Source: Ashinkailepas kermadecensis (taxonomy: Eukaryota > Arthropoda > Thecostraca > Neolepadidae). From it: a stretch of 64,000 nucleotides of DNA. The position numbers and the translations under genes were made by a program. The stretch spans positions 62,001 to 126,000 of the forward strand of contig JAOTOM010004361.1 of NCBI GenBank assembly GCA_034440615.1, read 5' to 3'. This document shows positions 1-10,838 of this stretch, one piece after another. How positions within the stretch are numbered: position 1 is the stretch's first letter; each line of letters opens with the position of its first letter. The notes beneath the pieces were generated by a model. That model ran no database searches, was not told where the DNA came from, and saw nothing but the letters and a program-made list of their open reading frames with translations.

Positions 1-945
1 TTCCCGGAGTCGAGGAACTGGACATCATCGGCATACATAACAATCTTGCCGTGTGGGATATGTTGTGGGAGGTAATTGGAGAATATTAGGAACATAACCG
101 GGCCCAAGATCGAGCCCTGCACCACACCATGTGTTACCGACAGAGGGCTAGAACCCTTCACTGTTTGCGAACGGCCCTCAAGCCACGCTCGGAACCATTC
201 GGAGTTGACGCCGTACCATCCGAGCTTGTCCATGAGGCGACTATGCTCCACGATGTCGAACGCCTTTGAGGTGTCAGCTGTAACCAGTGGAGTGATCTCG
301 CCTTGGTCGATTTTGAGGGTAGCGTGGATGACCGTGTCTAGCAGAGCCATCTCGGTAGACAGGCCGGGCCGGAAACCGTACTGTTCTGGGCACAGTAGAT
401 GATGACTAGTCAGATAGTCTGTGTACACACGACACGCTCGCAGAGTTTTTCGACCACTGGCAATATCGATATTGGCCTGTAGTTGTTTGGGTCGTTTGCG
501 TTACCACTTTTGTGCAGGGGTGTTACCACCGCCGTTTTCCATGACGGTGGCAGATCACAGCTTGTGATGCATGAGTTGATAATGTTTAACAGATGCGGAC
601 CCACCACACTAAACGTCATCTTGAGCATCTGGATGGTGATGCCATCAGCTCCGGACGCTCGTGAGCCACCCATGCGCTGCAACGCTTTTGACAGCTCTGG
701 CATCGTCACAGGATACGGTGTGAATGCGCCGCTACAGACACGTGGCGGTCTTGGCCAGAGGGGCTCTCCGGGCGGCGCCATTCCTAAATCAGCAGCTACC
801 GCGGCACCGACGCCGGTAAAATGCCGGTTGAGCCGTTCATGCCAATCAGGCGGTTGAATAGTTGTGCCAGGCTCTTCTATCGTTGACTTGCTGGAGGCAA
901 TAATGAACTTACGGATGTTCTTCCACGGTGTGCGCTGGGCTTCTT
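1..945 (-). pseudogene. Retrotransposon reverse transcriptase, N-terminal and palm region, frameshifted
   Basis: The frame from about 945 down to 410 encodes the RT fingers. Visible motifs are GADGITIQMLK, LPPSWKTAVVTPLHKSGN and NNYRPISILPVVEKLCERV. At about 420 the reading frame shifts by one base. The second frame continues to the window edge with QYGFRPG, then ADTSKAFDIVEH (first catalytic Asp), VVQGSILGPVMF and MYADDVQF. The YADD catalytic pair (24-35) is intact, so the lesion is the frameshift and not active-site decay. Homology of the two halves is plain from the conserved block order. The thumb and C-terminus lie beyond base 1. Confidence 0.88.
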
Positions 946-1004
946 CGGGCTTCTTCGCTGGGCTTCTTCGCTTCGTGCTGCATCTCTGTGCTCGCGCGCC
1001 TGTT

Positions 1005-2486
1005 TCAGCGCTGCCCTTGCTGTATGAACGTCACATGCTGCAACCAAGGCGGCGACCGGTGCTTCAGCTTGATTTGACGAAGGGGCATGTGATGGTCGAT
1101 TATTGGCTGCCATGCAGCCATCCATGCGTCCCATTTGTCCGAGGTGGTGGTCGCTTGATAAACGGCGGACCAGTCGGCCAACAGCAGATCTAGGCACAAA
1201 GCATTTTGATCTAAGCGTCTTGTCGATCGGATAGTAATGACGGTGGGATGAGGGCGACGCCTGTCAATTGTGATAGATGCAGCAATGACGTCGTGGTCGC
1301 TGAAATCTGTGTGAATGACTCGAACTTCTGTGGTCAAGTCAGATCGATTTGTAATGAGATGATCGAGGAGACTCGGGCTGTCTCCTTCTCGCCGTGGTGG
1401 GTGTGTGACGTTGGTTATCAGCTGGCTGAGGGACAGATCGCAAAGCGTACGCAGATAAGCCCGCACACCTGGTTTGTCGGGCTGCAGCACGTCAAAGTTG
1501 GTGTCACCGAGAAGAAAGATGGGCTTGCCAAGGCTTAAGACGTGTACCAGCTGATCATGTAGCTCCTCATTGGCCGGTGTCACTGCACTATTTGGGGAAC
1601 GGTAGACAGCTCCAATGACAACTGTTGTTAGATCAGTCACAGTGATCCACAGTGACTTTAGGGATGAGTTCGGTGTAGGCACCCACAGTGGCTCGACAGT
1701 GAGGCGATTACGGGAGATAATAGCGACTCCACGCCCGTGCGACACTTCCCTCCGCCTGATGTTGAAACCAGGAAAGATGAGGGTGCTGTCATCCATATCT
1801 AGGGAGAGCAGTGTCTCGGTGGCACAGAATATGTCAAATTGCTCAGTCGATAATAGTTGGTTAATGTCGTCTAGGTGTTTGGTCAGCGAGCTGACATTCC
1901 CGTGGCCGATTTTGAGTCGACGACAACGTCTCTGTTGCTGGACTTTACTGACGTTCTGCGTTTGACGGAGCGTCAATCGCGGAGGCTGCAAGAGACACCG
2001 GCTGAATGTTCGCCGTGGAGGTGGCATTGCACTCGCTGTGCTTTGTTCAGCTGAGGGAGTTGGGCGGCACTCTACACGATGGGGGGCTTCCCCAGTGCCG
2101 GGAGTAGTCTGCAAAGCAGCACTCCTTTGAGCTGATGTTATTGCTCGTTGCCTGACTCTTCTCCTCACCTGTTGTCCGCCTCGGCATCCTCGCCTCCTCA
2201 GCCGTCGCCGACGTCCGACCGGGACCGATTCGGCGGGTCGGACCAGGCCAGGGGAAGGCTCGACAATGTTGTCTTTAGCGCCGGCCGCGGCCGGGCTCGG
2301 TTGGCCGGAGTCGGTCCGGACCTCCGGATACCCAGACATCTGCGGCGGCTGTCCTAGGGGACGGGGTTGACGGGGGTGGAGAGGTGCGAAACGATTGATG
2401 GTGGTGTGCCTGCGCGTTTCCGACTGGTGCCTGTTCGGCGGATGGTGTACATGGCGATAGTTCTGTATGTTTTGCTGTTTTCTCAT
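1005..2486 (-). pseudogene. Retrotransposon ORF2 N-terminal half: basic leader plus EEP endonuclease
   Basis: A 493-residue open frame. Residues 1-190 are low-complexity and rich in Arg, Gln and Pro, with no domain I recognise. Residues about 191-405 are an endonuclease/exonuclease/phosphatase-type nuclease. The conserved blocks are all visible: GHGN near 194, ATET near 222 (the metal-binding Glu), YRSPNS near 295, GDTNFD near 327, LLDHLITN near 373 and SDHD near 396. The nuclease nicks target DNA to prime reverse transcription. The frame continues through RSPPWL, the usual start of the connector to the RT, and stops at 1005, where the RT frame should follow. The stop is therefore a lesion and not a natural end. 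A short tandem repetition of ggcttcttcg at about 939-972 lies in the damaged junction. Confidence 0.85.
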
Positions 2487-2490
2487 GTAC

Positions 2491-2656
2491 TTGCATTGAT
2501 GTTGAAATTTCGATGACTGAATCGGGAACTTGGCTTAATTACGAATCTTGTCTCACGCTTCAGAGGGTTTTATCAGATAATGTGGCTCGCTCTCACACAT
2601 TACAAGCATCAGTATCCGTTGAAGTATTCAAACTTAATATAGCGGTTTTCAGATGA
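2491..2656. other. Spacer without recognisable feature
   Basis: AT-rich sequence between the retrotransposon leader and the TTAA element. No open frame, repeat or motif stands out. Confidence 0.5.
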
Positions 2657-3586
2657 TTAACACGCGCACTGGAGGGGGGGGCGAAATCCGCCCACCCCTC
2701 CGGTTTTTCGCAAATAACTGCAGATTTTACCGGTCGATATACGCGATTTTCGGTGTACCTGCTTAAAAATGAACGGCGCGTCGTTTAAAGTAAGAAAAAT
2801 GGAAATCGCCCGAATATTTTTCAAGTTAGGGGCCGCTAAAGTCAAAAAATGTTATAGCGCCAGACCACAAAAATCGGCGCAGATGCGCTCCCAGTATACT
2901 GACAAAAGGGAAGTGTTCTAGGCAACACTAGGGACTTGTTTGATGCATATTGATATGCTGTATAGTTTCAAGGTCATGTTAGGTCACCAAGGTCAAGTCA
3001 GGTCAAGTTCATGACAGGTTAATGGAACCAAACTTGATCAACTGGAATTTTGCCATAAATGCACTACTGGTTGTCATTTGTACTGTTTGTCATTGCGTTT
3101 CCATACTTTATTCATGTACTTCACTCCCTTCTTCACGAAGCCGATTGCTCCGAGCTGCCCGACGGAACAGTCGGGCGGGCGGCCGGTTCCGGTAACTGGA
3201 ACAGGTAACTGACCTGATAAAGTGGTGCTATATAGGTGACCTGAGGTCAAATGTTGGGTCTATGATCTGCATTGCATCATTAGTAATGTCCAAAACATCA
3301 TTGATGCCCATTTTTGAGCATTTAAACACAATCACAGCGATCCATAACAATGACAAGTCAAGCCAAGCAAAACCGGAAAATTTTGCCAATCTGACCTCAT
3401 TTGACCTTGAAGATATTGACCTAAGGTCACGAAAATTGCACACAATAGAGTTCACTACCGTTCCCATCCATCCTGCGAATTTCGTTCCTCCAGCTTTACT
3501 AGGAGCCAAGATCTTAGGGGGGGCGGAATCCGCCCCCCCCCCTCCAGTGCGCGTAATTCTCAGAGGCCCTCCAGGGCGCGTGTTAA
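2657..3586. mobile_element. TTAA-flanked short DNA transposon, AGGTCA-rich family, copy 1
   Basis: A 930-bp element bounded by TTAA on both sides (2657-2660 and 3583-3586). The outer ends are inverted copies, TTAACACGCGCACTGGAGG at the left and the complement of CCTCCAGGGCGCGTGTTAA at the right. Just inside each end is a G/C hairpin built on GGGCGGAATCCGCCC. The interior holds 11 exact AGGTCA/TGACCT hexamers by my count (for example 2971-3010, 3211-3250, 3394-3428). A near full-length copy lies inverted at 55343-56277. TTAA duplication is the hallmark of piggyBac-type (and Kolobok-type) transposition. There is no transposase, so the element is non-autonomous. Small open frames inside are not conserved. 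Confidence 0.8.
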
Positions 3587-4470
3587 GACACTCACAGTTT
3601 TCGGCGGCGTCACACATTCACCGTTAGATGTTCGGATTTATGTAAGCACATTATGGCACAGCGATGCTCTCTTGCTCCGGAGAAATCTATGAAACTGTGT
3701 GGAGCGGCCGGGGGTCGCTGTCAAGCGCCCGCCACCCGGCCGCCGAGGACCGAGGAGGAAGTTTGCAGTCATTTGCAAACATCTCCCATCTTTTGGCCAA
3801 AAAGACCATGGTATTTCATGGAAGATAATGTTCTGGATGACACACATTCAGTACAGGACACTTTTTTCCAACCCTGGTTGGACAGAGTACATGTCAGCAG
3901 TCACCACGGTTGGATTTGAGTTTTGCAATCCTGAATGTGGAGAGGGAAATGTGTGGGTAATTGAATATGGAGAGTATATTTGTATTTCAGTCGATGACAT
4001 CGGAATATCGGCCTACACATTCCAGTTAATCTTGAGCACATCACAGAGCAGTTCATTGCAAACAACACCATTGAACCTCCAAGTGAAAAAAATGAGGACG
4101 ATTTCCTCAAGAGGATGATGCTCTGGATGCCCCAAATACAGGTATATCCTATTTGTCCAACCCTGGCAGTCACTAATCTGGTGGTATATGTACACACCCC
4201 TTTTCTGATCACTATCGATTGCATATTGTTCCATGTTCAACTGAGTGGGACAATAACATGGTGCAAGACTGGTCGTTGGCGCAATATCTTGATATCTTAT
4301 GGCCAACCAAATAGTTCACTTCAAATTCGCATTATTAGCGTTGTTCTCAGTTATGCCACTGTCGCCTATTACTAAGTTACCCGCATGGGTTGTGTTTTGT
4401 GTGAACCCTTTTCTCTTTATCAAGCTGAGGGAATATCGGCCTTCACGTTGATACTGACTCCGCACTGCAA
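3587..4470. other. Unresolved stretch between TTAA element and hAT-like pseudogene
   Basis: Several short overlapping open frames occur on both strands (the longest is 139 codons at 3699-4118, plus strand). None resembles a family I recognise. A plus-strand reading around 4030-4110 looks protein-like (Asn/Glu/Asp-rich helix-type sequence). It could be eroded coding sequence from a transposable element, perhaps the missing upstream part of the pseudogene that begins near 4480. This is a guess. Confidence 0.3.
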
Positions 4471-4479
4471 GAACCGAAC

Positions 4480-4900
4480 TATGAGCATGGATTCGCTCGG
4501 CTGCTCAAAAGTACGGCAATAACAAGAAGTGATCCTACAAGATCGACGACATCCGCATAGTCAGTGACCTGCGCGCCATCCAGGAGTCGCCGACCTAGGG
4601 CGTCGCCGGCACCGCACTGGCAGCTGCGTCTCGCCTGCACATTAGCGGGTTGACTCCCAACACCATGCCGCCAGGGTCCGTCCGCGCCGCTTACCACGTC
4701 CTGAAGAAACTGCTGCGCTCGCAGTGCAAGTCTCGGCACTGGTGGTGGATCTGTGGCTTATCCCGCCGAGAGCGTGGTTGAAAGTATGGCAAGCACAGAT
4801 ATAGCCATGTTTGGCACAAACCACGTGCTGACCATCAAAACGTCTCACATCAGTTGATTGTTCGGCGGAATGCCCCTGGCACGGGCCCGTGACGTGGCAC
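4480..4900 (+). pseudogene. Decayed copy of the hAT-like protein encoded at 31050-33239 (C-terminal part)
   Basis: Plus-strand translation matches the C-terminal third of the hAT-like protein at 31 kb in collinear order. DDIRIVSDLRAIQESPT (about 4540-4590) corresponds to ADIELVANLASLQRSPT. TPNTMPPGSVRAAYHVLKK corresponds to the IPDVVPPAAVKEAY block. PAESVVESMA (about 4765-4792) corresponds to PPESVVESMG. DHQNVSHQLIVRRNAPG (about 4822-4875) corresponds to DHQNAAKELIIRWNGPD. An in-frame TAG after IQESPT and at least one frameshift near 4815 make it non-functional. It shows that the 31-kb gene belongs to a repeated family. The copy fades out near 4900. Confidence 0.8.
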
Positions 4901-5094
4901 ACTTAGACCATCACATAAAGAGTGCTGCAAAGAAACCCTCGCTTGAACAATTGTATTATCACAAGCATTGGGGGAGGGGGGGGAGGAGGCGATGGAAGGA
5001 ACTGTGATCCCACCACAAGTCGTCAAGGGATCTTTAGAGCTTAGCATAGTTTACGTCTTTAGAGATACAGCGAAGTAGTAGTGACTACTTGTGA

Positions 5095-5430
5095 TGTGTG
5101 GTGACTACTTGAGGCGGCCACTGCCGTACCTGTGAGGCGGTCGCTGTCACGGCTGTGAGGTGGCCTCTGCTGTGGCTGTGAGGCGGCCGCTGTCACGGCT
5201 GTGAGGCGGTCACGCTGCGACTGTGAGGCGGCCGCTGTCATGGCTGTGAGGCGGCCGTTGTCAGGACTGTGAGGCGGTCGTTGTCATGGCTGTGAGGCGG
5301 CCGCTGTCATGGCTGTGAGGTAACCGCTGCCGCACCTGTGAGGTGTCCACTGTGACGGCTGTGAGGTAACCACTGCCGCACTTGTGAAACGGCCACTGCC
5401 GTGGCTGTGGGCGGCCACTGCCGCGGCTAA
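5095..5430. repeat. 23-bp minisatellite, about 14 copies
   Basis: Tandem unit TGTGAGGCGGCCGCTGTCACGGC with substitutions between copies. The units nearest 5430 have drifted most (GGTAACCGCTGCCGCACC). The array is GC-rich and CpG-rich. Short open frames across it are artefacts of the repeat. 4901-5094 upstream shows nothing recognisable. Confidence 0.85.
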
Positions 5431-6099
5431 AACTGATAGGCAATGTTGTAAACTTTTTATATCAGTTGTGTAGAAAAAAAACTTTTTCCTGAATAACTCT
5501 ATTTAGAAGTGCACTACCGACATTCATTTGGACTAGGATTCATATCAGCGTGTTTCCATGTTTCTTCCACAAAATGTACCCAGCGGAGAAATGTGCTTAA
5601 GCAGATCTTAAACAAAGGGGCTTATTCCTCCTAGTTGGATCGGTTAGTACCATCCACGTGTAGAAGTACTGTACCTGTCAGCAATGAATACATTTTCGTT
5701 GTTTTGTGTGCAACATAATGTAAGATAACAGTTAATGGGAATTCTAAGTATTCATATGGGACTCGACATTTCATCTCTTATATACACGGTGGAAGATTGC
5801 GAGCAATTGATGTCAGATTGCCAGATATTGCTTGGGATTTTTCATCTTTATCTGCCAAACTCCAGACTGTGTCATCCTCAGTTATCTTCGAGCAAATTTT
5901 GTTCATCCTCCACTGTCTCCGAGCGACTCTGTTCATCTGCACAGTCAATGAACAAATTATTTACATACAGTATCTCAGTCTCTTCCCTGCATGCGACGGT
6001 GACGTATTTAGAAGTTCCTATCGGCTGGAGGACACTCCTTTTGGTGCGCCAAAGTTTATTCAGGGCGCCAAGCGACATCTATTGCTGAGGAAAAAAATC
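5431..6099. other. Gene-free flank of the large inverted repeat
   Basis: AT-richer unique sequence. Open frames of 117 and 186 codons (from 5735 and 5797) overlap in different frames, and one runs across the repeat boundary, so I do not treat them as genes. I see no match to the flank on the other side of the inverted repeat (17840 onward). Confidence 0.4.
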
Positions 6100-6184
6100 G
6101 AAGAAAGGCTGGAATGCAGACAGATCTTCAAGACGGAGCAATCACGAAAAAGCAAGTTTCGGAAATTTGATGTTATCCAATCCC

Positions 6185-6240
6185 GATGGATGGTCCCCCC
6201 CCCGCCCCCCCCCCCCCCCCCCACCCACCCACCCATCCGC
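6185..6240. repeat. Poly-C / CCCA tract
   Basis: About 45 bp of nearly pure C followed by ACCC repeats. The right arm has only a short agtggggggcggcc at the matching place (about 17736), so the homopolymer expanded or contracted after the arms formed. Confidence 0.85.
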
Positions 6241-6484
6241 ACACTGGACCCGTACCTGATCGGCGATCAACTTCCCAGAATTGTATGTCGTCGGCGACCA
6301 CCGAAAGTTTTTTTAGCCCTGCTGTCCGAATGCACATTGTCCTCAAATGTCCGCTAGACAAAGTATCAAGGTGGGGCAGTCAGTGCGGCATTCATCACCG
6401 CGAAGCATGCATCACAGGCCATTCCTGGACAATTAAAGCTCGAATGGAGCATGTAAGCGGCCATCAACGGAATAAGTTCCAACA

Positions 6485-6775
6485 CAGCCAATACTGCCGC
6501 AGCCAGGAGCTGGTGTGTAGCCAGTAGAGTATACTACTCACCAATAAGGCGAGTTATCCAGCACAGCCAATACCAGCAGCCAGCATCTGGTCTGTAGTCA
6601 GTACAGTATGCTATTCACTATTCCGGCGAGTTATCCAACGCAGCCAATAACAGCAGCCAGCAGCTGGTCTGTAGCCAGTACAGTATGCTATTCACTAATC
6701 CTGCGAGCTATCGAACGCAGCTAATACCAGCAGCTAGCAGCTGGTCCGTAACCAGTACAGTTAGGCTACTCACAT
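6485..6775. repeat. 77-bp minisatellite in left arm, about 4 copies
   Basis: Units begin CAGCCAATACCAGCAGCCAG and run through CTGGTCTGTAGCCAGTACAG to TATCCAACG. The inverted partner is at about 16205-16490. Confidence 0.85.
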
Positions 6776-7359
6776 ACCGGACACCTCTCTTCCGCCACTC
6801 TGATGTCGATGCTTTAGCGAAGGTTGGTAGCCAAAAGTTCAACATGTTAGTACATTCGTGTTTGGACAAAAGTGATGCAGTATAGATCACTGTGGAACAC
6901 TGCTGCCATCATACCAGATTATCATAGGTCGAATATAACTGGCGAATACTTTGGTCACGGCTATCATACTGCATGGGGAACGTTGTGAACACAACTGTAT
7001 TTAACACATATTTGCTTCCGCTTTATGTTCATCAAACCTCAGGGGTGTAGGATCGTATGACCAGTTGGTGGCTCGGGCCTGTGCCCATCAGGCTTGGATA
7101 CCCCCAAATTCCAAGTTCTCCCAGGATTTGGACCACTTTATTTTGCCATCTTGAAAACAATTAATACATATTATTTTCCTTTTTCCGGTTTACCATGAAC
7201 TTATCCCATCCGGGGACAAAATAGTCAGGAAATGGTTCATCAAAAATTATTACCGAATATGGAGAATCCACGTAGTGCCGAATCGACTTCCTCCCCATTT
7301 GCTTCCCATTGTGCTTAATTTCAGTATTGTCTTACACTGTCCCCTCATCCAGTCTCTGT

Positions 7360-7960
7360 GCCGAAGTCGGTGGCACTGTGTAGCGGCCATTTGCAGCAGA
7401 CCCTGAGCTGTGTCCTGCACATCACTAGTCTGTACCGCAGTCGGTGGCACTGTGTAGCGGCCATCTTCAGCAGACTCTGAACTGTGTCCTGCATACCACA
7501 CAACTGGTCTGTACCGCAGTCGGTGGCACTGTGTAGCGGACGTCTGCACCAGACTCTGAGCTGTGTCTTGCACACCACTGCACTGGTCTGTACCGCAGTC
7601 GGTGACACTGTGTAGCGGCCATCTTCAGCAGACTCTGAACTGTGTCCTGCACACCACACCACTGGTCTGTACCGCAGTAGGTAACACTGTGTAGCGGCCA
7701 TCTCCACCAGACCCTGAGCTGTGGCCTGCACGCCACTGATCTGTACCGCAGTCGGTGTCACTGTGTAGCGGCCATCTTCAGCAGACCCTGAGCTGTGTCC
7801 TGCACACCACACCACTGGTCTGTACCGCAGTAGGTGGCACTGTGTAGCGGCCGTCTGCACCAGACTCTGAGCTGTGTCCTGCACACCACACCACTCGTCT
7901 GTACCGCAGTTGGTGGCGTTGCCCCGTGTAGCGGCCATCTGCAGCACCGGACCGCAGCTT
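7360..7960. repeat. 79-bp minisatellite in left arm, about 7.5 copies
   Basis: The unit starts CTGTACCGCAGTCGGTGGCA and continues CTGTGTAGCGGCCATC...AGACTCTGAGCTGTGTCCTG. Because 79 is not a multiple of three, each unit changes frame. The apparent 238-codon minus-strand reading frame (7345-8061) simply threads through the frames in turn. Right-arm partner is at about 15090-15630. Confidence 0.9.
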
Positions 7961-8500
7961 TCGTTGTGCGCCCGCATGGCCGGTGCTCGGCATCGGTCTG
8001 CCGATCGGCGACTGCCTGCTGCAAACTTGTTCTGCCGCGATCTATTATTCACGACGACCAAGCGCGTCCGTCACTCATTACCATTCTATCGAGCATGCAG
8101 CGCGCGGCCAGTGACAGACCGGCTGGATTCGAGCAAAACAGCCGACCGGCTTGCGAGGGCGGTTTTTGACGCGCGCGCGAGAGAGCAGTTTCGGCCGCCG
8201 CGTCGCCTCCGCCTCCTCGACGGCGGCCGTGGTCCTGTGCCACTGGGCTTGCGGCGAGGAATAAGGCTCTGAGGTGGTGACCGGGAGGAGGTGCCCCTCT
8301 GTCAGGGCTGTCGGCCAGCGGCGCGGTTCAGGGCGAGAAAGGCGGCCCGAGGCGACAGCAGCTGCGTCACTGTTCGTGTTCACCGTCGGCGAAGTTGGCG
8401 CAGGCGTTACATCTGCGGCGGCGATCGACGCGAAGATGAGATCTCCCGGTGTGGCGCCGTTCGCAGGAGTTCATTGTTGGCCCGCATCTTACTCGCCGTG
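7961..8500. other. GC/CpG-rich segment of left arm with an arm-specific indel
   Basis: Rich in CpG (GACGCGCGCGCGAGAG, CGGCCGCCGCGTCGCC), unlike its neighbours. Bases about 8161-8335 are missing from the right arm, where the flanks join directly near 14880 as GAGGGCGGCGAGGAAGGCGG. Both left-arm breakpoints share GGGCG, which suits a microhomology-mediated deletion. Overlapping open frames up to 206 codons are not preserved in the other arm. A CpG-island-like promoter is conceivable but unsupported. Confidence 0.5.
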
Positions 8501-8922
8501 ACATCCCGCTTCAGTTGTCTGCACAAGAACGGTCATACAGTTATCACACGTGTGCGGCATTACAACGTAGCACGACGATCCGGTACTCAATGGAGCTACT
8601 TGTGTTGCGCCCTGCTTTGGTACCTTCCAAATCAACAGCTTCCTTGCCATGTTCCTAAAATTGAGCACAGCGCTATTAATGTCACTAGTTTTGACAAAGG
8701 CTTACGTTTACATTACATACAAACCCATGAACTCATTGTATTAGGCGCAGGTCGTGTTCGCCTAGTGATGAAGCAATATTCCAGGTCGGGTTGGCGCTCG
8801 TCACGGTTCTTATTTCGCATGCGAGCACCAGTTGTGGAGGACCCTTTCGGCTATGCATGCATGATAAATTTGAACGTCATGGGGTCCGTCATGATTCGTT
8901 GCTCTGGTTAGGAAAACGTCGA

Positions 8923-9089
8923 TTAGTTAGTTAGTTATTGGCTTTACAACACGTCGACTGTTGAGTCATATAGCGTCGCCAATCTCTCACGCCGATTGGT
9001 CGCGGGCGAAGAGTAGCGACAGGTGAGATTCAAACCCACAATCTTTCGATTGGGAGACGAGTATCTTACCCCTAGACCACTCGTCCCCT
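8923..9089 (-). mobile_element. tRNA-derived SINE, 167 bp, with 13-bp target duplication
   Basis: On the minus strand it begins GGGGACGAGTGGTCTAGGGG, a tRNA-Gly-like head. The A box is TGGTCTAGGGG, the anticodon loop CTCCCAA and the B-box region GGGTTTGAATC. It ends in a (TAAC)n tail (8923-8936 on the plus strand reads ttagttagttag). It is flanked by AGGAAAACGTCGA (8910-8922) and AGGAAAACATCGA (9090-9102). The right arm near 14290-14310 has a single uninterrupted AGGAAAACGTCGA followed by the same flank, which is the empty site. SINEs are moved by a partner LINE; none with this tail was identified here. Confidence 0.93.
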
Positions 9090-9486
9090 AGGAAAACATC
9101 GAGAAATCAGCACCTGAAACAAAGTAGGTTGCTGAAACCCGGCCAATTGCAACGTTTGTGCATGCAGATGTGCACGTGCATGTGCGCGGTGTGCACGTTT
9201 GTGCATTGGCAATCACAACGCCTTCGCGGTGCACTTGATTGCGAGCGAAAGCCAAACCCAAGCGATTCCATGCGTGTGCCAAGGTTCATCGGAGATGCCC
9301 GACCCGTCACAATTTTTAAACCACAATCACCGTCTTCTGTTGCAGTTGGAAGGATAACTCCAAATCCTCCTTCACTCGGAGCTGCATCTGGTGTTTAGTA
9401 TTGATTTCTGACAGCAGTCACCACCACATTCTCTTTGGAGTGGGCCGATATTTGACTTACAGGAAATATTTCGGGACGGAATTGAG

Positions 9487-9798
9487 TTGGTGCCGTTGCA
9501 ACTGACACCAGGCAGGAACCCGTCAGCCGGCCAGCTGCCGGTTACGTGGCTATGCGCTCATGCTACGCACGACATTCGTGCCCCGAGGCCGGTTGACTGC
9601 GCAACTGGTGTCAGTCCGATTGAGGATGCCGCGTTGAACGGCTGCATACAGCATCAGCTGAGCGGGAAGACTGTGAGCAAAAGGACACAGCTTGCTACGT
9701 ATGCCAACTGGACATTTCGGTATAGTGCGTTGAAGTTTCGGATACGCACACCATGTTCGGCAGATGACCTAATGCTGGCAAGGTGTCGGCCGGATTAA
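9487..9798 (+). other. Open frame shared by both arms (left copy), probably not a gene
   Basis: A 104-codon frame with no ATG start (begins TTG) that is also open in the right arm (13596-13907, minus). Of 10 base differences between the copies, 7 change the amino acid and 3 are silent. That is what unconstrained sequence gives, so the shared openness reflects recent duplication. No family is recognised. Confidence 0.3.
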
Positions 9799-10838
9799 GC
9801 TGAATCGATTTTTTTTCGGCACACACATGCTTAGTTTGGAGAGAAGTGTTCCCTCAATCGGATCCTGTCGCATTCCAAATTTGAAGGCACGGTGCCGAAT
9901 TTCCAACATAGGTTTTTCGTATTTTGACATACGTGAACTGCCACGAAAATTGAACGCAATAGATGCATGTATTGACGGGCCGCCAGGAGAGCGCAGCTGT
10001 CCTCAGTCCCAGGTGTTCTGCCTTAGTATGGCGCCTGATCCTGTGCCTGCAGCAGTGGGTCAGCCCACCTCCTGCCGTTCTCTGTTCAGCGTCCCCAATG
10101 GTGCCTTATCTTGATGAAAACAAGTCCAAGCTCACTTAATTATATTTGTCACACCAAGAACTCAAAACTCAACGTCTTAGTTGATTATTCTCGAAACTTG
10201 GTCAAGTTAGGCTAAGTCCTGTAGAATGGTTAAAATTCCGAGGTTTACTTCAATTGACCTAGGATATCCTTGACTATCGAGCTCGACAGCCTGATTCGAA
10301 TTAGATCTTTTAACACTCTGCACCCACAACACTGCTTGTCACTCTTTCAGTTTTTTAGATGTTTGAGGGAGAGGCAGTAACAATTACTCTGCTGCTGGTT
10401 AGGATCGAAAGGTTTCACTGCAGCATGCCCATTCAAAATACAGAACCATAGAGGGCCAACGAGGGTCAGGTTATGCAACTAAATTGGCTTGGCCATTCCG
10501 ACCCAACTACGCTTTCAACTAATATAAACCATTTGTTGCCAGAAAGAACATCAGGTCCTAAAGTTCAGATGCCAAAAACCCTCATGAACTACATTAGCAG
10601 ATAGGTGAAGAGCTGTATCTAAATATATATATTAGCATAAGGAAAAAACACCATATTGCTCAAATTGAGCTACATAGTCATAGTAGCATATAAGGTCTAT
10701 AAAAACACCACAGTGCTCAAATTGAACTGCATGGTCATAGCAGCTAATGCGGTCTACACCAAAAGCACTGACTAATGATACTGACTCGGCCGATGTTGAA
10801 ACGAGTACCTTCCATGGAAATGCACGGTCGTTCATCAG

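Larger units (their letters stand above)
1..2490 (-). mobile_element. Non-LTR retrotransposon (CR1/L2/Jockey-group-like), degraded, runs off left edge
   Basis: Read on the minus strand, this stretch holds in order a basic, Gln/Arg/Pro-rich leader, an apurinic-type endonuclease, a linker and the palm of a reverse transcriptase. That is the order of ORF2 in CR1/L2/Jockey-group retrotransposons. Such elements copy their RNA at a nick made by their own endonuclease. The RT core is followed to the YADD box at 24-35, where the window ends, so the 3' part lies outside. No 5' boundary or target-site duplication is visible near 2490. Frameshifts near 420 and between about 900 and 1060 show that this copy is dead. 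The exact clade was not determined. Confidence 0.9.
6100..10122. repeat. Left arm of a giant inverted repeat (4.0 kb)
   Basis: This arm is the reverse complement of 13269-17839. Matching landmarks are the outer end gaagaaaggctgg (6100) against ccagcctttcttc (17839), AAATTTGATGTTATCCAATC (about 6163) against 17757, the 77-bp and 79-bp minisatellites, and the inner end cttatcttgatgaaaaca (10122) against 13269. I compared 312 bp base by base (9487-9798 against 13907-13596) and found 10 differences, about 97% identity. The arm carries a SINE (8923-9089) and a GC-rich block (about 8161-8335) that are absent from the right arm. No target-site duplication is seen at the outer ends. No gene is recognised inside. 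Confidence 0.92.

Noticed and set aside
4020..4400. An OTU-protease or other transposon-associated domain in the plus-strand reading
   Set aside because: Only a vague resemblance in a short, stop-broken stretch; no catalytic residues could be placed.
7345..8061. A 238-codon minus-strand gene across the 79-bp repeat
   Set aside because: 79 is not a multiple of three, so the frame cycles; the equivalent frame in the other arm is different in length and sequence.
9487..9798. A conserved 104-codon gene in both arms
   Set aside because: No ATG start; 7 of 10 differences are amino-acid changes, and the openness is explained by recent duplication.
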